A stretch of DNA of 19,819 nt, from positions 1 through 19,819 of the forward strand of contig JANOPN010000110.1 in NCBI GenBank assembly GCA_031421855.1. Direction: 5' to 3'. The notes under the pieces were generated by a model. It searched no databases and was not told the origin of the DNA. It saw nothing but the letters and a program-made list of their open reading frames with translations. This document shows, piece after piece, positions 6,670-13,735 of the stretch (position 1 is its first letter; every line of letters starts with the position of its first letter). The DNA is from JAAFHN01 sp031421855. GTDB taxonomy: Bacteria; Pseudomonadota; Gammaproteobacteria; Burkholderiales; Burkholderiaceae_C. The translations under genes and the position numbers were made by a program.

Positions 6670-6683
6670 GTTGGTGTGCCAAC
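6670..6683. promoter_or_regulatory. Inverted repeat GTTGG-N4-CCAAC, candidate operator
   Basis: The two 5-bp arms lie about 133 bp upstream of the second binding-protein start and 106 bp past the LysR stop codon. The distance would suit a LysR activation site, but the T-N11-A layout typical of that family is not clear. Confidence 0.25.
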
Positions 6684-6788
6684 AAACGAAACAGATGCCG
6701 CGCAATGTATTCACGCAGGCGGGATTACGCAAATGCCCTTTGAGAAAACGATCATGCAAAACCTGCATAGATGCAAAGCCTACCAGAG

Positions 6789-7742
6789 CTATGCCCGTTT
6801 GATCGCCGACTGATCGCCCCTGGTCGAAAGCAAAAAATCCCAAAGTGCTTGCGCGGTCGACTTACCCTTTTTGCCTGTTTCGCTTGGGCGTTCGCGGTAG
6901 GCGCGCAGGTCTATTGTCATTTGTAGATGCTCTGCAAGCTCACCAGCCGCGCTGGTGAGCTTGTGCGCTTTGATTTCCTTTTTGACCGAGCTCATCGGAA
7001 GGAACGCGATGCCGTGCCCTTCCATCGCCATGGCTTTCAAGCCTTCGGCCATGTCGGTCTCGTAAACGCGGTCAAGGTGTACAGGTTTGGGTGACTGTTT
7101 GAGGAGTAGGTCGACAACACGTCCCAAGTAGGCGCCAGGGGCGTAACCCAAATAGGGCAGTGGCGATGCGGCTCGCCCGGGAGCCACGAACAACGGGCGA
7201 CCCTCGGCGTCGCTGCGTGCGAACGGCGCGATGATTTCTTCGCCAAGACTCACCATTTCATAGCGTGCGGGATCCAACTGAAGCGGCTGTGAGCTGTGGT
7301 GGTAAGCGATCAACAAGTCGCAACTGCCTTCAACGAGGCGCAGCGCGGCGTCATGGACGTTGAGTGCGATCAGTCGGCTTTTGATGGGGCCAAAACTCTG
7401 TCGTAGGCTGGAGACCCAGCCGGGAAAAAACGTGAAGGCCAGTGAGTGCGGCACCGCAAACTCGATGACGTCTTGCCCCGCACTGGCGTGCCCGCGAAGC
7501 ATGGCGCGGGTCGACTGCAAGTTTTGCAGCATCTCCAGCGCCTGTTTGTGCAGGGTCTCACCCGCAAGCGTGAGGCGAGTCGGGTAGCTGCTGCGATCAA
7601 CGAGGTCTGTCCCTGCCCATGCCTCCAAGGACTGAATTCGACGCGAAAACGCGGGCTGCGTCACGTGCCGAAACTGAGCCGACCGAGAAAAGCTGCGCGT
7701 CTCGGCTAAGCTCACGAAATCTTCCAGCCATTTGGTCTCCAT
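6789..7742 (-). CDS. LysR-family regulator, HypT-like
   Basis: This is a DNA-binding regulator of 317 residues. The winged helix-turn-helix occupies about residues 4-62 (METKWLEDFVSLAETRSFSR, then QPAFSRRIQSLE), followed by a linker helix and an effector domain from about 92. The opening METKW..DF and HVTQPAFSRR closely resemble E. coli HypT (YjiE), the hypochlorite-responsive LysR protein, though the ligand here is unknown. The ATG at 7742 overlaps the exporter's stop codon as TGATG and has AAAGGAG six nt upstream, so it is translationally coupled to the exporter and shares its transcript. The frame is open to 7796 but that part lies inside the exporter. Likely targets are the exporter operon or the amino-acid binding-protein gene downstream. 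Confidence 0.88.
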   Translation of the reverse strand: METKWLEDFVSLAETRSFSRSAQFRHVTQPAFSRRIQSLEAWAGTDLVDRSSYPTRLTLAGETLHKQALEMLQNLQSTRAMLRGHASAGQDVIEFAVPHSLAFTFFPGWVSSLRQSFGPIKSRLIALNVHDAALRLVEGSCDLLIAYHHSSQPLQLDPARYEMVSLGEEIIAPFARSDAEGRPLFVAPGRAASPLPYLGYAPGAYLGRVVDLLLKQSPKPVHLDRVYETDMAEGLKAMAMEGHGIAFLPMSSVKKEIKAHKLTSAAGELAEHLQMTIDLRAYRERPSETGKKGKSTAQALWDFLLSTRGDQSAIKRA

Positions 7743-9574
7743 CAATTGCTCCTTTGGTCGGCTGCGGATGGGGTTTGCTCTTGCTGCATCGCCCACATGT
7801 CGGCGTAGGTTGCGCCAAGCGCCAGCAGCTCATTGTGATTGCCGCGTTCGATGATCGTGCCAGCTGACATCACCAGAATTTCGTGTGAGTCGGTGATGGT
7901 CGATAGCCGATGGGCGACGACCAAGGTTGTTTTGCTGCGTGATAGCTGGGCAAGCTCTTGTTGGATGGCGCGCTCGTTGGTCGTGTCTAAAGCAGAAGTC
8001 GCTTCATCGAAGATGTAAATGTGTGGATTTTTGAGCAAGGTGCGCGCAATTGCGACGCGCTGCTTTTCGCCGCCAGACAGCTTTAGTCCGCGTTCGCCCA
8101 CAACGGTTTCATAGCCCAGTGGCAAGTTTCGGATGAACTTGTGGACGTGTGCGCCTGTTGCGGCGGCTTCAATTTGGCTTTGCGATGACCCAACTCGACC
8201 GTAGCCGATGTTGTAGCCGATAGTGTCATTGAATAAGACGGTGTCTTGGGGCACGACGCCGATGCATGATCGAACGCTGGATTGACTGAACAACCTGACT
8301 GGTCGGTCGTCAATCAAGATGCGTCCGTCTTGCACATCATAAAAACGATATAGCAGCCGAGCCAGTGTTGATTTCCCGCAACCCGATGGCCCAACAACCG
8401 CGACGGTTTTGCCAGCGGGAATCTCGAAACTAATCCCACTTAAGATTTTACGATCAGGGTCGTAGGAGAAGTGGACGTTTTCGAATTTGACCGATGGCGA
8501 CTTTTCTGGCGCGAGTGTTACTGCGCCATGTGCGTCGACCACTTCGGCTCGTTTGTCGAGCAAATTGAACATTCGGCGCAAATCGGTAAGCCCTTGTTTG
8601 ATCTCGCGATAAATCACGCCGAGGAAATTGAGGGGAATGTAGAGTTGGATCATGAACGCGTTGACCATGACCAAATCACCCAGTGTCATCTTGCCAGTCG
8701 TGACACCATTCGATGCAAGCCACAAGATACCGATTAATGCCGATGCAATGATGAGTTGTTGCCCAGTGTTCAACACGCTCAAGCTCGATTGGCTTTTGAG
8801 GGCCGCTTCGCGGTATGTGCTCAGGCTCTTGTCGTATCGATTGAGCTCGAACGACTCGTTGTTGAAGTACTTAACGGTCTCGAAATTGAGCAGCGAATCA
8901 ACGGCGGTTGCGTGCGCCTTGGTGTCGAGCTCGTTCATTCGCTTTCGGAAATGAGTTCGCCATTCGGTGACGACCACGGTGAACGAGATGTATGTGACCA
9001 GTGCGGTGAACGTAACCCAAAAAAACGCCGCTTCAAACTTCCATGCGAGTACGGCCAGTACCAAACCGACTTCGAGCAATGTCGGCACAACGCTGTAGAG
9101 GGCATACGACACGAGGGAGTGAACGCTTCGGGTTCCTCGCTCGATGTCGCGGGTCATGCCGCCGGTTTGCCGCTCCAAGTGAAATCTGAGGCTGAGGCGG
9201 TGCAGATGCTCGAATACCGACAGCCCCACTTGGCGAGAGGCTCCCTCTGTCGCTTTGGCCATCACCCATTCGCGAAGCTCGCCAAACACGGTTGTCGACA
9301 AGCGAAGTAAACCATATGCAACGATTAAGGCAATGGGAACAATGAGCAGGCCTTGTGTCGGTGTTGGCGACAAGCGATCCACGAGCTCTTTGAGCAACAA
9401 CGGTATGCCGATGTTGGCCATTTTGGCCGACAGCATGAAGCCCATTGCGATCGCGACGCGGGTTCGGTACGGCCAAAAATACGGGATGAGACGTCTGAGT
9501 GTGGACGCATCTGTTTGGGTACTCGAGTCAAATGAATCGGTTGGATTGGCTGGGGTTGAAGCGGCTGAATGCAA
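7742..9574 (-). CDS. ABC exporter, Atm1/HMT-like fused membrane-ATPase protein
   Basis: This inner-membrane half-exporter dimerises to expel a substrate using ATP. A six-helix membrane domain (roughly residues 25-320) is followed by a nucleotide-binding domain with Walker A GPSGCGKS (about 395-402), signature LSGGEKQR, Walker B IYIFDEATSALD and the switch histidine in AHRLSTI. The opening LIPYFWPYRTRVAIA and the overall layout resemble the Atm1/ABCB7/HMT1 branch, known to move glutathione-linked or thiol compounds; the substrate here is inferred. No ATG start exists. TTG at 9574 is chosen because AAGGA lies 8 nt before it; a TTG at 9595 is the alternative, adding 7 residues, and an in-frame stop lies just beyond. 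It is divergent from the thioesterase gene and coupled to the LysR gene. Confidence 0.9.
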   Translation of the reverse strand: MHSAASTPANPTDSFDSSTQTDASTLRRLIPYFWPYRTRVAIAMGFMLSAKMANIGIPLLLKELVDRLSPTPTQGLLIVPIALIVAYGLLRLSTTVFGELREWVMAKATEGASRQVGLSVFEHLHRLSLRFHLERQTGGMTRDIERGTRSVHSLVSYALYSVVPTLLEVGLVLAVLAWKFEAAFFWVTFTALVTYISFTVVVTEWRTHFRKRMNELDTKAHATAVDSLLNFETVKYFNNESFELNRYDKSLSTYREAALKSQSSLSVLNTGQQLIIASALIGILWLASNGVTTGKMTLGDLVMVNAFMIQLYIPLNFLGVIYREIKQGLTDLRRMFNLLDKRAEVVDAHGAVTLAPEKSPSVKFENVHFSYDPDRKILSGISFEIPAGKTVAVVGPSGCGKSTLARLLYRFYDVQDGRILIDDRPVRLFSQSSVRSCIGVVPQDTVLFNDTIGYNIGYGRVGSSQSQIEAAATGAHVHKFIRNLPLGYETVVGERGLKLSGGEKQRVAIARTLLKNPHIYIFDEATSALDTTNERAIQQELAQLSRSKTTLVVAHRLSTITDSHEILVMSAGTIIERGNHNELLALGATYADMWAMQQEQTPSAADQRSN

Positions 9575-9603
9575 AATGGGAGTCCTTGGGAACAATACGC
9601 ATC

Positions 9604-10053
9604 ATGCCAAACAACGACCAAACACACGCAAACGACCGAGTTGAGCGACCGCGACATCCATCAATGGCTTGCATTCCGAGCGACATGGAACTCGTGCCCA
9701 AGGTCATTCCCATGCCCGCAGACTGCAATGCAAACGGGGACATTTTTGGCGGTTGGGTCATGGCGCAAGTTGATTTGGCGGGTTCGGTTCTGCCTGCTCG
9801 GTATGTTCTAGGCCGAATGGCAACGGTGGCGGTCAACGAGTTCATCTTCAAGCAGCCTGTGCGCGTCGGCGATATTTTGAGTTTTTTCAGCAAAGTGCAG
9901 CGTGTTGGCAACACCTCCGTCACGGTGCGGGTCGAGGTGTTCGCTGAACGTTTTCGTGCTCAAGGCAATTACATCAAAGTGACCGAGGCAACACTCACCT
10001 ACGTCGCAATTGACTATGACGGCAAGCCAAGGCCAATTGAAAAAAACGAGTGA
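9604..10053 (+). CDS. Acyl-CoA thioesterase, YciA-type hotdog protein
   Basis: This is a cytoplasmic enzyme of the hotdog fold that hydrolyses acyl-CoA to free acid and CoA. The 149-residue protein carries the family motif MPADCNANGDIFGGWVM (37-53), with D46 at the expected catalytic position, and FKQPVRVGD (82-90) further on. The C-terminal YVAIDYDGKPRPI also matches YciA. The start is uncertain: ATG at 9604 has only GGGA about 12 nt upstream, and ATGs at 9664 or 9685 also precede the conserved core. The frame is open back to 9499, but there it overlaps the exporter. It lies 96 bp before livH with no clear terminator between, so it may be read into the transporter operon. Confidence 0.9.
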   Translation: MPNNDQTHANDRVERPRHPSMACIPSDMELVPKVIPMPADCNANGDIFGGWVMAQVDLAGSVLPARYVLGRMATVAVNEFIFKQPVRVGDILSFFSKVQRVGNTSVTVRVEVFAERFRAQGNYIKVTEATLTYVAIDYDGKPRPIEKNE

Positions 10054-10149
10054 ATGCGCGGGCGCGCAAGTCGCCCATTGGGGTAGGCCCGCATAGACGA
10101 TGGTTGCGGCACACAATCAAATACGCTTGAGTGTTTCATTGGAGTCTTC
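10054..10149 (+). other. Short spacer before livH
   Basis: These 96 bp hold a 5-bp GC hairpin (10060-10064 with 10072-10076) without a T-tract, so it is a poor terminator. A GGAG Shine-Dalgarno lies at 10141-10144 before the GTG start of livH. I see no convincing promoter hexamers, which leaves open whether livH has its own promoter or is read from the thioesterase. Confidence 0.35.
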
Positions 10150-11025
10150 GTGCAGGTTTTACAGCTGCTGATCAGCGGCATATCCCAAGGGTGCATCTAT
10201 GGGCTAATCGCCCTTGGCTTTGTGCTGATTTACAAGGCCACCGAGACCGTGAGTTTTGCTCAGGGTGAACTCATGATGCTAGGCGCTTTTTTGGGACTGG
10301 CCCTGACCACGTTGCTGGGTTTGCCGTTTTGGGTCGCTGTTCCAAGCGCAGCCTTGGCGATGGCGATCATGGGTGCCAGCTTGGAGCGTTTGGTGATTCG
10401 CCCCATTTTGGGCCAACCAGCCTTTTCGGTGGTGATGTTGACCATCGGGATTGGCTATGTCGCACGAGGGCTGATCACCATGATTCCGGGTATCGGCACC
10501 GACACCCACGCCATGCCGGTGCCATATAAAGACGTGACTTGGAACATTTCGGGTCTGATCATCAACGCCGAGCAAGTCGTCGTCATCAGCTCAACAGCCC
10601 TGCTTTGCCTCGTCTTGTACGCGATGTTTCGCTTCAGCAAGCTAGGAATCGCGATGCAGGCTTCCAGTCAAAACCAGCTGGCGGCGTTCTATATGGGCAT
10701 TCCCGTTCGACGCTTCAACAGCATCGTTTGGGGCATGGCTGCGGCGGTGGCTGCAATTGCTGGATTGCTGCTCGCACCCATCACATTCGTACATGCAAAC
10801 ATGGGCTTCATCGGGTTGAAGGCGTTCCCGGCGGCCGTCGTGGGTGGTTTTGGCAGCCTTCCCGGTGCAATCGTCGGCGGTTTGGTGATTGGCGTGGTCG
10901 AGTCACTGGCTGGTTTTTACTTGCCTGAGGGGTTTAAGGACATTGCGGCCTATGTTGTGGTGTTGGTGATGCTGATGGTCATGCCCAACGGTTTGTTCGG
11001 CGAAAAACTTCGCAAGAAGGTTTGA
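10150..11025 (+). CDS. livH: Branched-chain-type ABC transporter permease (LivH)
   Basis: This inner-membrane permease of the hydrophobic amino-acid (HAAT) importer family has 291 residues. It begins at GTG 10150 with GGAG five nt upstream. The opening GISQGCIYGLIALGFVLIYK and the following SFAQGELMMLGAF are the LivH signature, and about eight hydrophobic segments are visible. PAAVVGGFGSLPGAIVGG near the C-terminus is the conserved cytoplasmic loop thought to contact the ATPase. It is the first gene of a tight cluster: livM begins 2 bp after its stop. The acyl-CoA ligase in the cluster argues that the cargo may be an organic acid rather than Leu/Ile/Val. Confidence 0.95.
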   Translation: MQVLQLLISGISQGCIYGLIALGFVLIYKATETVSFAQGELMMLGAFLGLALTTLLGLPFWVAVPSAALAMAIMGASLERLVIRPILGQPAFSVVMLTIGIGYVARGLITMIPGIGTDTHAMPVPYKDVTWNISGLIINAEQVVVISSTALLCLVLYAMFRFSKLGIAMQASSQNQLAAFYMGIPVRRFNSIVWGMAAAVAAIAGLLLAPITFVHANMGFIGLKAFPAAVVGGFGSLPGAIVGGLVIGVVESLAGFYLPEGFKDIAAYVVVLVMLMVMPNGLFGEKLRKKV

Positions 11026-11027
11026 TC

Positions 11028-12104
11028 ATGCGATTCTTGTTCAAAACCGACTACGACCAAGACATCAGGTTGGCCAAGCACAGTGGACACGTGTTTTGGT
11101 ACGGTTTGCTGATGTTGGGCTTGGTGGTTGCGCCATGGACGATCTCAGAGTATTGGCTTGCACAACTCACTTTTGTGTTGATCTATTCGGTTGTCGGGCT
11201 CGGCTTGATGCTATTGGCTGGTTTTACAGGGTTGTTCTCGCTCGGGCATGCGGCATTTTTGGGGGTTGGCGCGTACACGCAAGCCTATTTGACCGCCAAG
11301 GGTTGGCCGTTTCCGGTCACGATGATGATCGCCACGATGTTGTCGGCGTTGGTTGGCGTGGTGGTTGGTCTGCCTGCCTTGCGCGTGAAGGGCATCTATT
11401 TGGGCATCGCGACCTTGTCCTTTGGTTTCATCGTCGAAGAGATTTTTGCACGGTGGGAGCATGTGACGGGTGGCAATTCGGGCGTCACGGTTAAACCACC
11501 CAATCTGGGCGGTTGGGAGCTGACCGGCGACGTTGGCTTTTACTTCTTGTGCCTGGTGTGCGCTGTGGCGAGTGCCCTGTTTGTCGTCAATTTGCTTCGT
11601 GCCACCACCGGTAGGGCGTTTGTCGCGATTCGCGATTCTGAAATTTCTGCGCAAAGCATGGGGGTGCATCTCGCCCGATACAAAACGCTCGCCTTTTCAA
11701 TTTCGGCGGGCCTTGCCGGTCTGGGCGGTGCTCTGTATGCCCACAAAATTAAGTTTCTCTCTCCCGAGCAGTTCAACATCATTCAGTCGCTCGACTTGCT
11801 GTTGATGGTCGTGATCGGGGGATTGGGGTCTGTACACGGCGCGTTTCTTGGGGCCCTGTTTCTCATCACGATGCCGCAAATGATTGCGTCGCTTAAGGAT
11901 TACCTGCCAGCGGTGGTTGCTCAGGCGCCGGGCTTGCAAGCGGTGGTGTACGGCTCGGTGCTGATCGCATTCGTTTTGTTTGAGCCCTTGGGCCTGTATG
12001 GCCGGTGGCTCAAGGTTCGTGCTTACATTCAATTGTTTCCGTTTTACCGCAAGGGCATGTTCAAACGTCAAAAATCATTCTTGAAATCGGACCGACTGAA
12101 ATGA
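11028..12104 (+). CDS. livM: Branched-chain-type ABC transporter permease (LivM)
   Basis: This is the second membrane subunit, 358 residues. The ATG at 11028 follows the livH stop by 2 bp and has AAGG about 8 nt upstream; a TTG at 11022 would add two residues. Family motifs are AGFTGLFSLGHAAFLGVGAYT (split around residues 65-85), LRVKGIYLGIATLSFGFI, and GGLGSVHGAFLGA near the end. After the last membrane segment there is a basic tail of about 35 residues (for example YRKGMFKRQKSF) that ordinary LivM proteins, as I know them, do not carry. Its stop overlaps the livG start as ATGA, so translation is coupled. Confidence 0.95.
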   Translation: MRFLFKTDYDQDIRLAKHSGHVFWYGLLMLGLVVAPWTISEYWLAQLTFVLIYSVVGLGLMLLAGFTGLFSLGHAAFLGVGAYTQAYLTAKGWPFPVTMMIATMLSALVGVVVGLPALRVKGIYLGIATLSFGFIVEEIFARWEHVTGGNSGVTVKPPNLGGWELTGDVGFYFLCLVCAVASALFVVNLLRATTGRAFVAIRDSEISAQSMGVHLARYKTLAFSISAGLAGLGGALYAHKIKFLSPEQFNIIQSLDLLLMVVIGGLGSVHGAFLGALFLITMPQMIASLKDYLPAVVAQAPGLQAVVYGSVLIAFVLFEPLGLYGRWLKVRAYIQLFPFYRKGMFKRQKSFLKSDRLK

Positions 12105-12922
12105 GTGGGTCTCGAGCAGTGCCGCAGCCGATTTTGAAAGTTGACAACCTCAGCGTTCATTTCGGTGGCGTGCGCGCAGTCAACGGGGTGAGTTTTGAGG
12201 TGAACCAAGGCGAGGTGTTCACATTAATTGGCCCCAATGGCGCGGGCAAGACCACGGTCTTTAATTTGCTGAGCCGCATCTACCAGCCAACCAGTGGATC
12301 CATTGATTTTTGTGGTCAAGATTTGCTGGGTTGCGCGCCGCACGAAATCGCGCGTTTGGGCATCGCTAGGACGTTTCAAAATATCGAATTGTTTGAGCAT
12401 GCGACGGTCCTGCAAAACTTGCTGGTCGGGCGACACACCCACCGACGCACGTCGCTGTGGCAAGACGCACTGTTCACCCGCGCTGCACGTGCAGCGGAAG
12501 TTCAAGCCCGCGAAGAAGTTGAACGGGTCATTGACTTCTTGGATCTTCAGCATCACCGCGACTCAGTCGTGATGGGTTTGCCGTATGGCGTGCGAAAAGT
12601 GGTCGAGATGGCTCGTGCGCTTTGCACCTCGCCCAAGCTGCTCTTGCTTGATGAGCCGTCCAGCGGTCTCAACGCCGAAGAAACCGACGACATGGCGTTT
12701 TGGATTGCTGACATCAAACGCGAAATGGGTGTGACGGTGCTGATGGTTGAACATGACATGACGCTGGTTTCGCGGGTCAGTGATCGAGTGTTGGCCCTCA
12801 ACCTCGGTGAAACCGTCGCGATGGGCTTGCCTGCAGATGTCCAAGCGCATCCCGGCGTGGTTGAGGCGTATTTGGGTACGTCGCAAGATGTGAGCTCGCT
12901 GCGCCGGGGCGAAGCTGCATGA
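12101..12922 (+). CDS. livG: Branched-chain-type ABC transporter ATPase (LivG)
   Basis: This is one of two cytoplasmic ATPases of the importer, 273 residues. Walker A is GPNGAGKTT (44-52), the Q-loop lies in ARTFQNIELF (89-98), Walker B ends in D184-E185, and the switch histidine is H218 in VEHDM. The signature is LPYGVRK (160-166) instead of LSGGQ; a relaxed signature with Tyr-Gly is usual in LivG, so it is probably functional. The start at 12101 overlaps the livM stop by 4 bp (ATGA), and the end overlaps livF in the same way. The frame is open upstream to 12005 but only inside livM. Confidence 0.95.
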   Translation: MSGSRAVPQPILKVDNLSVHFGGVRAVNGVSFEVNQGEVFTLIGPNGAGKTTVFNLLSRIYQPTSGSIDFCGQDLLGCAPHEIARLGIARTFQNIELFEHATVLQNLLVGRHTHRRTSLWQDALFTRAARAAEVQAREEVERVIDFLDLQHHRDSVVMGLPYGVRKVVEMARALCTSPKLLLLDEPSSGLNAEETDDMAFWIADIKREMGVTVLMVEHDMTLVSRVSDRVLALNLGETVAMGLPADVQAHPGVVEAYLGTSQDVSSLRRGEAA

Positions 12923-13725
12923 ACGACATCTCCCGAATTGACCTGCCAATCACCGATCAGGCGGTACTGAAGCTCTCAAACGTCGAAAGCGCCTACGGCC
13001 CCGTCAAAGCGATCCGAGGCGTCAGCTTGCAAGTTCGCCGCGGTGAGATCGCGACGGTGTTGGGCTCGAACGGGGCGGGCAAAACCAGTATTTTGAAAAC
13101 CATCAGCGGCATCCTGGATCCGCTCAAGGGCAGCATCGATTTCAAAGGCGAAGACATCACCGGGATGGACCCTGCTCGTGTGGTCGCGCGCGGGCTGTCG
13201 CATGTGCCCGAGGGGCGCGAAGTGTTTGCATTGTTGAGCGTTCACGACAACTTGCGCATGGGTGCCTACACGCGCAACGATCGAGACGAGATCGCCCGCG
13301 ACATGGAGGCGGTGTACTCGTATTTTCCGATTCTGCGCGAACGCGCCAAACAAGAAGCGGGGTTGTTGTCAGGCGGGCAGCAGCAAATGCTGGCTATTTC
13401 TCGCGCATTGATGGCCAGACCAGATTTGATTTTGCTGGATGAGCCCAGTCTGGGGTTGAGCCCCAAGCTCACGAAAGAGATATTTGAGATCGTGATTCGG
13501 ATCAATCGCGAACGGGGAACCACAATTTTGCTGGTGGAGCAAAACGCGTTGATGGCGCTCAACGTCGCCGACTATGGCTATGTGCTCGAAAATGGGCGCA
13601 TCGTGATGGAAGACACCTGTGCCAATCTGAGGGACAAAGATGACATCAAGGAGTTCTACCTTGGCATGAAAGAGCAGGGCGTGCGGGGCGAGCGTCGTTG
13701 GAAGAAAAAGAAGAACTGGCGATGA
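12919..13725 (+). CDS. livF: Branched-chain-type ABC transporter ATPase (LivF)
   Basis: This is the second ATPase of the importer, 268 residues. Walker A is GSNGAGKT (49-56), the family-typical HVPEGREVFALLSV follows (95-108), the signature is LSGGQQQM (150-157), and Walker B ends in D174-E175, with LLVEQN after it. It opens by an ATGA overlap with livG. The last residues form a strongly basic tail (RGERRWKKKKNWR) beyond the usual LivF end; E. coli LivF is about 237 residues. The acyl-CoA ligase begins 10 bp downstream. The tail may bind membrane, nucleic acid or the partner enzyme; this is speculation. Confidence 0.95.
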   Translation: MNDISRIDLPITDQAVLKLSNVESAYGPVKAIRGVSLQVRRGEIATVLGSNGAGKTSILKTISGILDPLKGSIDFKGEDITGMDPARVVARGLSHVPEGREVFALLSVHDNLRMGAYTRNDRDEIARDMEAVYSYFPILRERAKQEAGLLSGGQQQMLAISRALMARPDLILLDEPSLGLSPKLTKEIFEIVIRINRERGTTILLVEQNALMALNVADYGYVLENGRIVMEDTCANLRDKDDIKEFYLGMKEQGVRGERRWKKKKNWR

Positions 13726-13735
13726 GGATCATCCA

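Larger units (their letters stand above)
6538..6788. other. Spacer upstream of the second binding protein, with palindromes
   Basis: This 251-bp spacer holds no gene I can support; an 86-codon frame on the minus strand (6583-6843) overlaps the LysR gene and looks random. It contains a perfect palindrome GCATG-AAA-CATGC at 6567-6579, about 30 bp before the binding-protein start, and a second dyad GTTGG-TGTG-CCAAC at 6670-6683. Near-direct repeats ATGCAAAACCT (6754-6764) and ATGCAAAGCCT (6771-6781) lie next to the LysR stop codon. No T-tailed hairpin ends the LysR gene here. These dyads are candidate operators for the adjacent LysR regulator. Confidence 0.4.

Noticed and set aside
6583..6843. 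86-codon minus-strand open frame between the LysR gene and the second binding protein
   Set aside because: It overlaps the end of the well-supported LysR gene, has no family resemblance and no ribosome-binding site.
8756..9310. 184-codon plus-strand open frame inside the ABC exporter gene
   Set aside because: It is antisense to the exporter membrane domain and has no family features or ribosome-binding site.
10104..10132. TTGCGG-N17-TTGAGT as a promoter for livH
   Set aside because: The -10 hexamer matches consensus at only three positions; this is too weak to list as a promoter.
12578..12600. LivG as a dead ATPase because its signature reads LPYGVRK instead of LSGGQ
   Set aside because: Relaxed signatures with Tyr-Gly are normal in LivG, and Walker A, Walker B and the switch His are intact.
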